This document shows positions 1 through 10,200 of a DNA stretch of 39,128 nucleotides, piece after piece. The translations under genes and the position numbers were made by a program. A model generated the notes under the pieces. It was not told where the DNA came from. It made no database searches and worked only from the letters and a program-made list of their open reading frames with translations. Source of the DNA: Deltaproteobacteria bacterium YD0425bin51 (lineage in GTDB: Bacteria; Desulfobacterota; Desulfobacteria; Desulfobacterales; YD0425bin51); NCBI GenBank assembly GCA_002753225.1, contig PDZS01000040.1:1-39128 (forward strand). The letters are read 5' to 3'. Each line of letters starts with the position of its first letter. The stretch's first letter is position 1.

Positions 1-48
1 CCTATTTTTTTTTTTTTTTAAAATATAAGATCAGGACAAAAATAATTC

Positions 49-76
49 TAAATAAAAACATATAAAATGACGATAA
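49..76 (+). promoter_or_regulatory. possible sigma-28-type promoter
   Basis: TAAATAAA (49-56), a 12-base spacer, then GACGATAA (69-76) resemble the flagellar sigma factor consensus TAAAGTTT-N11-GCCGATAA. The -10 half matches 7 of 8 and the -35 half about 4 of 8. It lies 48 bases before a small gene that looks like a motility-family protein, which is the main reason to mention it. In an AT-rich background such a match can arise by chance. Confidence 0.3.
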
Positions 77-123
77 AAGAAAGTAAGGTATAGCTTGGTT
101 TATCTAAATGACAGGAGGTGTCT

Positions 124-300
124 ATGAATGTAAGTAGTGTTGGTGCTCCCCAAAATATACAAGATGTTCAGGCGACTACACTTAAGAAATCATTAAACAG
201 GGATAAAGAATTAGTGCAAGAGCTTTTCGGAGGGAATGACAAACGGGATAAATATTTACAAACTAATGGAATTGGAACTCATATAAATATTACAGCTTGA
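124..300 (+). CDS. small YjfB-like putative motility protein (58 aa)
   Basis: A 58-residue protein read from ATG 124, which has an AGGAGG ribosome site at 113-118 five bases upstream. An in-frame GTG at 118 overlaps that site and is unlikely to be the start. The middle part (about residues 15-36) is a helix of the form TTLKKSLNRDKELVQELF. The C-terminus, GIGTHINITA, matches the pattern 'LGxxIDVxA' that ends Bacillus YjfB-family proteins, which are annotated as putative motility proteins of unknown biochemical role. There is no signal peptide or membrane segment. It is a single-gene unit followed by a strong terminator. The family call rests on overall pattern and length, not on a search. Confidence 0.6.
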   Translation: MNVSSVGAPQNIQDVQATTLKKSLNRDKELVQELFGGNDKRDKYLQTNGIGTHINITA

Positions 301-328
301 AAAGCTTGTTACTTTTGTACCTAAATTA

Positions 329-360
329 GAACTCGAATATTTTCGAGTTCTTTTATTTTT
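329..360 (+). terminator. Rho-independent terminator
   Basis: A perfect 9-bp stem, GAACTCGAA (329-337) and TTCGAGTTC (342-350), has a 4-base loop and is followed by TTTTATTTTT. It ends the small YjfB-like gene. Confidence 0.9.
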
Positions 361-397
361 AGTATTAAATAACCCCACTGTTCAATTCATCTATTTT

Positions 398-426
398 TTG
401 CATTAGCTTGTTAATTATGCTTTAAT
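398..426 (+). promoter_or_regulatory. possible sigma-70 promoter for the CBM48-like gene
   Basis: TTGCAT (398-403), a 17-base spacer and TTTAAT (421-426; 5 of 6 to TATAAT) lie 35 bases before the next start codon and after a terminator, so a new promoter is expected here. Confidence 0.35.
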
Positions 427-461
427 AGTGTTAATATTAAACAACAAAGAGGATATAAAAC

Positions 462-1055
462 ATGAGTAAAGATTTATTTTTAAGAGGATGCTTTAATAAT
501 TGGCAAGCAGATTCAGATTATAAATTTATTGAAACAGAGATTGATAATAAACTGTCCCTGATAGTTGAATTACCAGAAGGACAATATGAATGTAAAATTG
601 GTGACGCTGATTGGACAGAAGATTATGGATTATTTTCTGATGAGCCTTTTTTACAAGAAAAAGATGTAAAATTTTTAACTGAAAAAGGTGAAAATATTAA
701 GTTAGATTTAGCTGAAGGAGTTTATAAGTTTATCTTTGATGTTAATAATAAATCCATAGAGTTTCATAAAGGTACATCTCATAAACAGGAAACCTTTAAT
801 AAATTAAGAGGAATAAAGAGTTTGCTGCATGAGGCAATTGATGCTGGTGTTACAGCTGTTGAGCATATTCATAAGTCTATCGCAAACATACCTTTTGAAG
901 CAATGGAAAAAGTCGAGCCTTTAGAATCATCTGTTAAGGGAATCAAAAATGTACATAATACCACAACACATAATGTCTATAATATGATCCGTTCTGTAAA
1001 TAAAATTATAAGTGAAGTTGGAGAGAACTTGATAAAAATTATAGAAAAAGAGTAA
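462..1055 (+). CDS. CBM48/AMPK-beta-like domain protein with phasin-like helical tail (197 aa)
   Basis: Residues about 5-100 read as an early-set carbohydrate-binding fold of the CBM48/pullulanase-N type: 'LRGCFNNWQ' at the start, the aromatic and glycine pattern 'LPEGQYECKIGDADWTEDYG', then 'LAEGVYKFIFDV'. Residues about 110-197 are helical and amphipathic ('LHEAIDAGVTAVEHIHKSIANIP', 'HNVYNMIRSVNKIISEVG'), resembling tails of granule-associated or phasin-like proteins. There is no signal peptide, so it is cytoplasmic. The start has a good AGAGGA site 8-10 bases upstream. It ends two bases before the Msr gene, so both are likely co-transcribed. A role at glycogen or a storage granule is possible but only inferred. 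Confidence 0.55.
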   Translation: MSKDLFLRGCFNNWQADSDYKFIETEIDNKLSLIVELPEGQYECKIGDADWTEDYGLFSDEPFLQEKDVKFLTEKGENIKLDLAEGVYKFIFDVNNKSIEFHKGTSHKQETFNKLRGIKSLLHEAIDAGVTAVEHIHKSIANIPFEAMEKVEPLESSVKGIKNVHNTTTHNVYNMIRSVNKIISEVGENLIKIIEKE

Positions 1056-1057
1056 AG

Positions 1058-1972
1058 ATGAAATACATTAAAGTAATAATATTATTCTTTCTTTTACTAA
1101 TAGATACTTTAGGCTTTGGAGAGGATAGCTCAATGAAATATAATGAACTTACTTTAGAAGAAAAAAAAGTAATTCTTGATAAAGGTACAGAAAGACCGTT
1201 CTCAGGTAAATATAATCATTATAAAGAAGCAGGTATTTATATTTGCAAGCGTTGTAATGCACCATTATATCGTTCGGGAGATAAATTTGATTCTGGATGT
1301 GGATGGCCTAGTTTTGATGATGAAATTCCAAAAGCAATTAAGCATATTCCTGATGCAGATGGGATTCGCACTGAAATTGTCTGTGCTAATTGCGGTGCAC
1401 ATTTAGGACATATCTTTTCAGGAGAGAACCTTACCCCAAAAAATATCCGTCATTGTGTCAATTCTATATCTTTGAATTTTAAAGCTAACAAACAGGAGAA
1501 AGCCTATTTTGCAGGCGGATGTTTCTGGGGAGTTGAATACTATTTTCAAAAAGAAGATGGAATTATATCAGCAGCAGTAGGGTATATGGGAGGTAATATA
1601 GAGAATCCAACCTACAAAGAAGTCTGTAAAGGTGGTACTGGACATATTGAAACTACTGAGGTAGTCTATAATACTTCTAAGACTGATTTTGAAAAACTTG
1701 CCCGATTATTTTTTGAAATTCATGATCCTACACAAATTAATAGACAGGGACCTGATATAGGTGAGCAGTATAGCTCAGTAATTTTTTATGTAAATAATGA
1801 ACAAAAACAAATTTCTGAAAAGCTTATCAAACTTTTGGAACAAAAAGGTTATAAAGTTGCAACAAAACTCATGAAAGCAGATAAATTTTGGAAAGCTGAA
1901 GACTATCACCAGCAATATTATCAGAATAATGGTAAAACCCCATATTGCCATTTTTATCAGAAAAAATTTTAA
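1058..1972 (+). CDS. msrBA: exported bifunctional methionine sulfoxide reductase, MsrB-MsrA order
   Basis: A 304-residue fusion that reduces both epimers of oxidised methionine. Residues 1-21 form a hydrophobic signal sequence (IKVIILFFLLLIDTLGFG), so it should act in the periplasm. The MsrB domain (about 25-142) has the two zinc CxxC pairs C63/C66 and C109/C112 and the catalytic C133 in RHCVNS. The MsrA domain (about 148-304) has catalytic C155 in GGCFWG, and its C-terminal 'PYCHFY' cysteine could serve as the resolving one. B-then-A is the reverse of the order in Neisserial PilB-type proteins, and no thioredoxin domain is fused. The neighbouring ferredoxin/rubrerythrin pair is also for oxidative stress. 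Confidence 0.92.
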   Translation: MKYIKVIILFFLLLIDTLGFGEDSSMKYNELTLEEKKVILDKGTERPFSGKYNHYKEAGIYICKRCNAPLYRSGDKFDSGCGWPSFDDEIPKAIKHIPDADGIRTEIVCANCGAHLGHIFSGENLTPKNIRHCVNSISLNFKANKQEKAYFAGGCFWGVEYYFQKEDGIISAAVGYMGGNIENPTYKEVCKGGTGHIETTEVVYNTSKTDFEKLARLFFEIHDPTQINRQGPDIGEQYSSVIFYVNNEQKQISEKLIKLLEQKGYKVATKLMKADKFWKAEDYHQQYYQNNGKTPYCHFYQKKF

Positions 1973-2003
1973 TGTAAATTAATGAAAAACACTTTTACAT
2001 TTT
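1971..2003 (+). terminator. weak AT-rich terminator-like hairpin
   Basis: AATGTAAA (1971-1978) pairs with TTTACATT (1994-2001), directly after the msrBA stop. The stem is all but one pair A-T and the T-tract is short, so termination here is only possible. Confidence 0.3.
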
Positions 2004-2375
2004 ATCAGCAATAACAACTCGAATTCAAGGATTGGACTTTTCCTCTTGTTTTTTACTCTTTAACCCCTTATAAAATATGTGAAAAAAAACTCGTCATCAG
2101 ATATAATAAATATTAGGCTCAGGTCGTTTTGGGAACGAAGTCATAGAAAACATCAACTGACATCAAAGCAATTCATGTATCTATTTATCTTGAAGCCGAC
2201 ATGAGCCAATTTTTTAACCTCATTTTTAACGAGTTCATCAACCGTGATATTCAGAAGAATTTTGAAATATAATGGCATTCATTGTTTTATATTTAGTTTA
2301 ATCTATTGAATTGACCGCTTTGATATATTGGCACATAATATGCTCTTAACGGAAATGTTGCGTCAAGTTCACTTT
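1973..2375. other. about 400 bases without a recognisable gene
   Basis: Apart from the weak hairpin at its left end, no open frame, terminator or RNA could be supported. Frames on both strands are broken by many stops. It borders a transposase remnant and may be further decayed insertion-sequence DNA, but no homology could be recognised. Confidence 0.5.
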
Positions 2376-2665
2376 TTAAAATCTATTAAATTTTAAATAC
2401 TTATCTATATAATTCGAACAATACATTTTTGATCTAAGATGGTGTAAAACTTTTTCTATAAAAGATTTATAAGGATAATTTTTATTGAGACGAATAGTGC
2501 ATATTTTGTTAATAAATTCAATACTAGCTCCGTGTTCGATCATCAATTCTCGAATGGTATCCATTTTACGTTTTTTCGATTGTTCGGGAAGAAATTTTTT
2601 TTAAACCACTCGAATAAATTGTATGCAATGATCGAAAATTGTAAATAAGCTTCACAAGTTCTAAA
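2376..2665 (-). pseudogene. transposase C-terminal remnant, IS1380-like DDE type, frameshifted
   Basis: On the minus strand, two frames join into one typical transposase tail. The first (about 2665-2610) reads CEAYLQFSIIAYNLFEWFKK. After a single-base loss at a run of A and T near 2600, the second reads FLPEQSKKRKMDTIRELM and on through KNYPYKSFIEKVLHHL to the stop at 2376. The order 'QLxxxAYNLxxWF ... TIRxxLxxxxGxxxxxxxxxxxxLxxxYPYKxxFxxxLxxL' is what I know from the ends of IS1380/ISNCY-group transposases. The catalytic part is absent. A 62-residue open frame beginning MDTIREL is the second half only and should not be annotated as a gene. Confidence 0.6.
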
Positions 2666-2682
2666 TTATTTAATAGAAATCA

Positions 2683-2978
2683 CCTTAGCTACATATATTC
2701 CATTTTGACGGCAAATTTACAACCATAAATCTTTCTACTGGCCAGAGAAAAAGACTGGCTCTTGTAGCATCACTTATGGAAAACAGGCCGATTTATGTGC
2801 TGGATGAGTGGGCAGCAGAGCAAGATCCTTTTTTTCACCATTATTATTATCAAATACTTCTTTCTGAATTAAAAAAGAAGGGAAAACACTTATCTTTATA
2901 TCTCATGATGACAGATACTTTAACACAGCAGACAGACTGATCAAAATGGAATATGGACAAATCATTTCAATTACCTGA
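2683..2978 (+). pseudogene. 3' remnant of a SyrD/PvdE-type cyclic-peptide ABC exporter, frameshifted
   Basis: The plus strand reads FDGKFTTINLSTGQRKRLAL (ABC signature 'LSTGQ'), then 'RPIYVLDEWAAEQDPFFHHYYYQ' (Walker B with the 'DEWAAEQDP' form special to the SyrD/PvdE cyclic-peptide exporters). A one-base deletion follows in 'aagggaaaacac' near 2880. In the next frame it continues 'TLIFISHDDRYFNTADRLIKMEYGQI' (H-loop) to a stop at 2976-2978. The membrane domain and the Walker A region are missing. The remnant starts within about 20 bases of the transposase remnant, so the exporter was probably cut by insertion or rearrangement. Confidence 0.8.
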
Positions 2979-3244
2979 GAGCCCTTTAGAAGAATAAGCG
3001 ATAGATATAAATCCTTATAAAAAAATATTATAAAAATAATTGGATAGGAATTTGGAATGGTTTGGAAATTAATTTGGAAAACGAGATAATATCTGATAAA
3101 ATAAAATTAAATTAGGTCTACGTATCTTTAACCTATGCAATGTCTTGTTAAATTATTTGCTTCGACATTGAATCATGATAATATAGCAGACAATATAGGG
3201 ATTCTTTTTTTTAAAAAAACAGATAAAAATGGAAGGAAATAAGA

Positions 3245-3436
3245 ATGAAAGTTATTATTACAAAAAACTGTATGGGGGATAGAAATTGTAACAATCTTTG
3301 TCCGGATGTATTCCAATATGACGAGGATCAACTTCAATCTACGGTCAAATTCGATCAAATACCTGAAAAATACAAAGCTGTTGTACAAAGAGCTGCTGAT
3401 GAATGCGGAGCAAAAGCTATTGAAATAAAAGAATGA
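3245..3436 (+). CDS. monocluster ferredoxin with an Asp cluster ligand
   Basis: A 63-residue electron carrier. The cluster motif is C9-x2-D12-x2-C15-x3-C19-P with the distal C54. The second ligand is Asp instead of Cys, exactly as in Pyrococcus furiosus ferredoxin (CIGDAICASLCPDVF against CMGDRNCNNLCPDVF here). In that family Asp ligation gives a [4Fe-4S] cluster that converts easily to [3Fe-4S]. The usual Pro after the distal Cys is replaced by Gly. The start has an AAGGAA ribosome site. The gene lies 34 bases before rubrerythrin, with which it is likely co-transcribed and to which it may deliver electrons (inference). Confidence 0.9.
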   Translation: MKVIITKNCMGDRNCNNLCPDVFQYDEDQLQSTVKFDQIPEKYKAVVQRAADECGAKAIEIKE

Positions 3437-3470
3437 TACAGATAACGTTTAAATAAAAGGCGATAATCAT

Positions 3471-4049
3471 ATGGGAAAATTCAAAGAAAGCCGCACAGCA
3501 AAAAATCTGCTTATTTCTTTTGCATTTGAATCTCAGGCAAATAACCGTTATCTTTTTTTTGCAAATAAGGCGAAAGAAGATGGATATATGCAGATAAACA
3601 AAATTTTTAAGGAAACAGCAGAGCAGGAATTTGAACATGCTCTACGTTTTTTTAAATTTTTTAACGGAGGTGAACTCGAAATCACTGCGACATTTCTTAC
3701 CGGTGTGATTTTGAATACTTATGAAAACCTGATAGCTTCTGCAGAGCTTGAAAAAAATGTTCATACACAACTTTATCCTCAATTTGCAGCGATTGCACGG
3801 GAGGAAAAATATGAACGCGCAGCGGAAACATGGGATGCTATTATTATTGCTGAAAGGCATCATGAAAAGTGTTTTAGGCTTTTAGCTGAAAACATCCTGT
3901 CAGGTAAGATATTCAGACGGGATCAAACAACTGTCTGGCGATGTATCAACTGCGGTTATCTACATGAGGGTTCAGATGCTCCAGATCAATGCCCAGCATG
4001 TGTACGACCAACCGGTTATTTTGAGATTCTGTGTGAAAATATATGTTGA
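3471..4049 (+). CDS. rbr: rubrerythrin
   Basis: A 192-residue cytoplasmic peroxidase that reduces hydrogen peroxide to water at a diiron site. The N-terminal ferritin-like four-helix bundle carries the ligand pattern E20, E53-xx-H56, E92/E94 and E128-xx-H131. The C-terminal rubredoxin-like Fe(Cys)4 domain has C158-xx-C161 and C174-xx-C177. The length is normal for the family. A short tail (EILCENIC) with two extra cysteines is unusual. It is followed by a strong terminator, so ferredoxin and rubrerythrin form one unit. Confidence 0.95.
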   Translation: MGKFKESRTAKNLLISFAFESQANNRYLFFANKAKEDGYMQINKIFKETAEQEFEHALRFFKFFNGGELEITATFLTGVILNTYENLIASAELEKNVHTQLYPQFAAIAREEKYERAAETWDAIIIAERHHEKCFRLLAENILSGKIFRRDQTTVWRCINCGYLHEGSDAPDQCPACVRPTGYFEILCENIC

Positions 4050-4173
4050 GAAAGCAGGTGATGCTTTTCAGTTTCTGGCATCCAATATTATTACAATGCG
4101 TATGTTCAAGGAAGATATACATTTTTTCCGTTTATAGAAGATAAAACTTTTTGAGTGATCTGATAGACTATAA

Positions 4174-4216
4174 AGAAGATAACAGTCAGCAGAGGGCAGG
4201 GCTGTTATCTTCTTTT
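4174..4216 (+). terminator. Rho-independent terminator after rubrerythrin
   Basis: A perfect 12-bp stem, AGAAGATAACAG (4174-4185) and CTGTTATCTTCT (4202-4213), is followed by TTTG. The loop is 16 bases. It separates the rubrerythrin unit from the large kinase gene. Confidence 0.85.
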
Positions 4217-4263
4217 GTTAATATGATTTATTAAAAACAATAGAATTTAAAAAAATTAAATAA

Positions 4264-7200
4264 ATGGACAGTAATAATATAATAAGGATAGCAATTGATA
4301 TTTCTAATCAACTCGTTAATACTCATGATAAAGACAAATTTCATGGCAATCTTAATTCAGAAACCATACAAGTTGATAATTCTACAAATACGGTTTTTAT
4401 AAAAAATGAAACTAAATATACATTATCTCAATACACTTCACCTGAACAAACAGGCAGAATAAATAAACTGGTTGATTATCGAACTGATTTATATTCTCTT
4501 GGTGTTTTCCTTTATAAGCAATTTACAGGTAAGTTCCCTTTTACTTTTTATGATGAAATTGAACTTATTCATAGTATTATTGCAAAAACACCAAATCCTC
4601 CGCATGAATTTAATTCAGATATCCCACCGGTCATCTCCCAGATTATTCTTAAACTTCTATCAAAAAATTCAGAAGACCGATACAAATCAGCTTTGGGTTT
4701 AAAATACGATTTGGAAAGATTTTTAAAAGAGTCAGAGTCTCAAAAATCTGTCAATATTTTATTCCCAATCGGGGAAAAAGATTTTTCAAGCCGATTTGAA
4801 ATTCCGCAAAAACTATACGGAAGATATGCTGAAACAGAAATTTTATTAAACGCATTAGAAAGAATTTCAAACCAAGATGCTGAACTATTTCTTGTTACAG
4901 GATTCTCAGGAATTGGAAAAACATCTTTAGTTAACGAAGTCAGCAAAAAATTGTTTGAAAAAAATGGTTATTTTATATCTGGAAAATACGATCAGTTTAA
5001 ACGCAATATTCCCTATTTTGCTTTAATACAGGCATTCAACAGACTTATCAGTCACCTTTTGAGCGAAAAAAAAGAAAAAATAGCAGAATGGAAACATAAG
5101 TTACAGACAGTATTATCCATTAATGGTCAAGTTATTGTTGATGTTATACCGGAATTAGAACTAATTATCGGCAAACAGCCCCAAATAGAAGAACTTGCTC
5201 CCACCGAAGCGCAAAACCGATTTCGTTATGTTTTTGAACACTTTATCGAAGCTTTTGCTCAAAAAGAACATCCTTTAGTTCTCTTTTTAGATGATTTGCA
5301 ATGGGTTGATATGGCTACACTGAATTTATTAGATGTAATTATTACCCATCCAGAAAACAAGCATCTATTGCTTATTGGAGCATATCGCGACAACGAAGTT
5401 GATGATTCTCATCCATTAATATCGACTTTGAAAAATATTCAACATAATCAGGGAAAAGTCAATTCAATTGTTTTAACGCCCCTTCATGAAAGAGATTTAT
5501 CTGAAATCATAAAAGATACATTACAATGTACGACAGAGAATGCGGCTTCTTTGGCTAAATTATCCCTGAAAAAAACTGAAGGAAACCCTTTTTATTTTAA
5601 ACATTTTTTTCAATCGCTATACGACAAAAAAATTATCACATATAATATCGATACTCATAGCTGGACTTGGGATATTCGGGAAATAGAACTCCTGAATCTG
5701 ACTGATAATATTGCTCAATTTATGGCAAAGAAAATAAAAGAATTGTCCCCTGATATTAAGGAGTTATTAAAAGCTTCCGCAGTAATTGGTAATCAGTTCA
5801 ATTCAACAATATTATTGCATCTATTTCCAGAGATTGAAATCTGGCCATTGATTTCATTGGCTCATAAGGAAAATTTCATTGTACCTTTAGATAATCAAAA
5901 CAACCAATACAAATTTGCCCATGACCAGATACAAAAAGCAGCTTATTCACTTTGTTCTGAAGGAGAGATCAAAGCAATTCATCTAAAGATTGGAAGATTG
6001 ATACATCATTTATATTACGCTACTCAACAAGACGAATATATTTTCGATATTGCTAAACACTTGAATGAGGCTCGTGAATTAATAACTAATGCTGATGAAA
6101 AATTGCATATCGTACAATTAAATCTTCTGGCAGGAATTAAAGCCAAAAACACATTAGCTTATATTTCATCATATGAATATTTATCAACGGCAAAAAATAT
6201 GTTTGAAATAAGCGATTGGGAAACAAAGGATTCTCTTTGCTTTAAATTGAATAAATCGCTAGCTGAAGTCGCATATTTATGTGGAAAATTTGAAGAATCA
6301 GAAAGATTAATAAATGAAATTCTTTTATATGCTACAAATGAATTTCACAAAAGTACTGCTTTGAATTTGTTAATAATTCAGCACACTATGTCTGGGAAAA
6401 TGACAAACGCTATTGATGCAGGTAAAAGAGCATTACATTATTTAGGGATTGCTCTTGATCAATGTGATATGAATGAGGAATTAAGACAAATCAATGAATA
6501 CTTAAAAAACAACCCACCTTCAGTTCTCTATAAAAGCAAAGAAATGACCGATGAAAAGAAAAAGCTTGCTGTCAAAATTATGGCAAATCTTGGGCCGCCA
6601 TTCTTTCTTGTCAATATGCAACTGTATAATTTGTCGGTAATAAAAATGGTCAGTATGTCTATTGAATATGGTATTGTAGAAGAATCTTCCGGTGCATTTG
6701 GAGCTTATGCGCTTATTTTAAGCAGTATGCAGGAGTGTAAACAAGCATCTGAATTTGCACAATTAGCTATAAACTTGAGTGATAAATATAAAAATCTAAT
6801 ACAAAAATGCAAAATTACAGATTATGTTGCAGGTCATATCAACCATTGGACGAATAAACTGATTTCTAATCTTGATTTTATTGAAATTGGGTTTCAGGCA
6901 GGAATCAATTCAGGTGAATTTCAGTGGGCTGGATATAATTTAATGTTTGAGTCCGTAACTTTATTTTATTCAGGACAAAATTTAAACAAGATTAAAAAAA
7001 AGCTTACTGATAGGATTGTATTTACTGAAAAAACAAAAAATCATCTATCAACTGATGTACTTAAAGGAACTCTTATCGCAATTAATCTATTGCAACACCC
7101 GGATTACTACAATTGGGCAAAATATTCAATTCAGCCAAATATAAATCTTCCTTTAAAAAATTCCATTACTATTTTGAATGTTGATGATGAATTAAAGCAT

Positions 7201-10200
7201 ATTGAAAATTGTGACAGGAATAAAAGTTCAATGGAACTTGCATTTTATTTCATTAGAAAAACTCAAATACTCTATTTACTGAATGAAATAAATGATGCCA
7301 AAGAATCTGTTTCAGCGATAGAAGAATTATTAACTTTTATTCCGGCAACTTTCCCAATTGCTATATATTGTTTTTATCATTCTCTCATTTATCTTCATAA
7401 TTATACCCAAATATCTGATGAAGAAAAACTAAATATTCTTTCTGTTGCTAAATCAGATCAGAACAAAATGAAAAACTGGGCAGAAAATGCTCCTGAAAAC
7501 TTCCTTCATATGTTTCAATTGGTTGGAGCTGAAATTGCAAGAGTTGAAGGTAAACAAGATGAAGCAATTGACTTATATGATAAAGCCATAGAATCTGCAA
7601 AAAAATATGGATTTATGCAAAACGAGGCTTTAGCCAATGAGCTTGCTGCAAAATTTTGGCTTACCCGGCATAAAGAAAAAATTGCAAAAATCTATATGAC
7701 TGATGCGTATCAATGTTATAAAAATTGGGGCGCAGAAGCTAAATTGAACCAATTGAAAAAAAACTTTGCCCACTTATTGCCCGAAATAGTTGCTCAATCC
7801 CAAACACTGCATGTAGATATGGCAACCATCATCAAAACATCGCAGGCGATTTCAAGTGAAATTAAATTAGCTGAACTGCTTAAAAAGCTGATGAGATATG
7901 CCATTGAAAATGCCGGAGCTGAAAGGGGTTTACTTTTATTAGAGAATAATAACAATTGGTATATTCAAGCTGAAGCAATGTCAAGAAATATTGATATCCA
8001 AGTACTTCAATCTGAAGAAATTGAAAAATCAAATAAATTGTCTCAGAAAATTGTAAATTACGTAAAGCACACAAAGCAACCTGTCCTTTTAAATAACGCC
8101 AATTATGAAGGAAATTTTACATCTGATAAATATCTTATCAAAAATAAAATAAAATCAGTTTTATGCAGCCCAATACTCTCACAAGGCAAACTCATAAGTA
8201 TTTTATATCTTGAAAATAATTTACTCAACCATGCTTTTTCAACAGAGAGAATAGAAATTTTACAAATTATTGTTTCACAGGCTGCCATTTCTATTGAAAA
8301 TGCACTTCTTGTAAATAATTTAGAAGATAAAGTTCAGAAACGAACTACTGAATTAATACTAGCAAAGGAAAAAGCCGAAGAAAGCGAAAACCAGTTTCGC
8401 AGAATGTTTGAAAACCATAATGCTGTTATGCTCCTTATTAACCAAGAAAATGGTGATATTATACTAGCTAATAAAGCGGCTGAAAATTATTATGGCTATT
8501 CAAAAGAACAATTCTCAGCTCTTAAAATTTACCAGATAAATCAGTTATCAAAAGAAGAAATAGATGCCAACATAAAAAAAGCTATAGATGAGAAGGATAA
8601 CTCATTTATTTTTTGTCATCGTTTGGCAAATGGAGATATTCGTGATGTGGAAGTACATTCTTCACCAATTACCTTTAAGGGAAAAACCATTCTTTTTTCG
8701 ATTATCCATGATATTACCGATCGTAAACAAGCTGAAGAAGCTTTAGCAAAAGCCAAAGAAATGGCCGAATCAGCTAATCGATCCAAATCTGTGTTTTTAG
8801 CCAACATGAGCCATGAAATTCGAACCCCTATGAACGCAATTATTGGTTTATGTGAGTTACTTCTCGAAATGAAGCATACACCAGAACAAGATAAATATTT
8901 AAATACAATTAGCACCGCAGGAAATACTCTTCTAACAATAATAAACGACATTTTAGATCTCTCAAAAATTGAAGCTGGAAAAATTGATATCGAATATCAA
9001 AATGTAGTAATAGCTGAGATATTAAATCAAGTGAAAAACATTTTATATCCATCTGCTATTTCTAAGGGAATTGAACTTATCTGTGAAAATATAGATGAAC
9101 ATTTTCCTATTATTAAAACTGATTCAGTAAGACTAAAACAGATTCTATTAAATCTTGGAAATAATGCACTAAAATTCACCTACAAAGGATCAGTTTCTAT
9201 TAATGTTTCTATAGAGCAAGAAACTGATACACATCTTACTTTATGTTTTATAGTTAGAGATACAGGTATAGGCATTCAACAAGACAAGATTGATGAGCTA
9301 TTTCAGCCTTTCTCACAAGTTTCTAAGGTTAAAGTTGGAGGGACCGGATTAGGTCTTGCAATCTCTAAAAAATTTATTGAATTAATGGGAGGAACTATTC
9401 ATGTTGAGAGTGAAGAGGGTAAAGGAACTAAGTTCTGGTTTGTTATGCCTTTTGAGAAAGGTTCAATAAATCAATTAACAGAATCTGCTCAAGAAATTAA
9501 TGAGGAAAATAATACACCAGTTAATGTAAAAATTCTTGTAGCAGAGGATAATTTTTTCAACCAAGAAGTTATCAAAGGATTACTAAAAAAATATCAGGTA
9601 ACAGTCGTTAACAATGGAAAAGAAGTCCTTAATATTTTAGAACATGAATCTTTTGACATTATACTTATGGATATTCAGATGCCTGAAATGGATGGAATAG
9701 AAGCAAGTAAATTAATAAGAGATAGAAACTCAAAAGTGATTAATCATAATATTCCCATTATTGCAATGACAGCTTATGCTATGAAAGAAGATCGTGATTT
9801 ATTTTTAAATAGTGAAATGAATGGTTATGTAAGTAAACCCATTAATCTTGAAAGATTAAATAATGAGCTAAAGAGAGTATTGAAAATCAATAATGAGGAA
9901 AAAATTGCACAAGACGTTATCGCTCTTAAACAGAATGGAAAAGAACTTTTCCAAGCAAAAGAAACTGCTGAATCTGCATATCTTGCCAATATACGCCATG
10001 AAATCAGAACACCTATGAACGCAATTCTTGGCATGACTAATTTACTGCTTGATACAAATCTCACTGCCAAGCAAAAGAATTATATGGAGGTTATTAACGC
10101 ATCAGGCAAAAAATTACTCGCCATTATAAATAATATTTTAGACTTATATAAAATAGAGGGAAATAAAATTGAGTTAGATTATCAATATCTTGATATTGTT

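Noticed and set aside
5..19. Run of T at the left edge
   Set aside because: Could be the tail of a terminator, but the stem would lie outside the window.
2376..2564. 62-residue minus-strand frame as an independent gene
   Set aside because: It is the second half of a frameshifted transposase tail; its Met is internal to the old protein.
3205..3221. T run followed by A run before the ferredoxin
   Set aside because: It can fold as an A-T hairpin, but it is a simple homopolymer pair with no supporting context.
8616..8951. 111-residue minus-strand open frame
   Set aside because: Antisense to the PAS-HisKA region of the first giant kinase. Similar frames at 9825 and 34898 mirror the same conserved H-box DNA.
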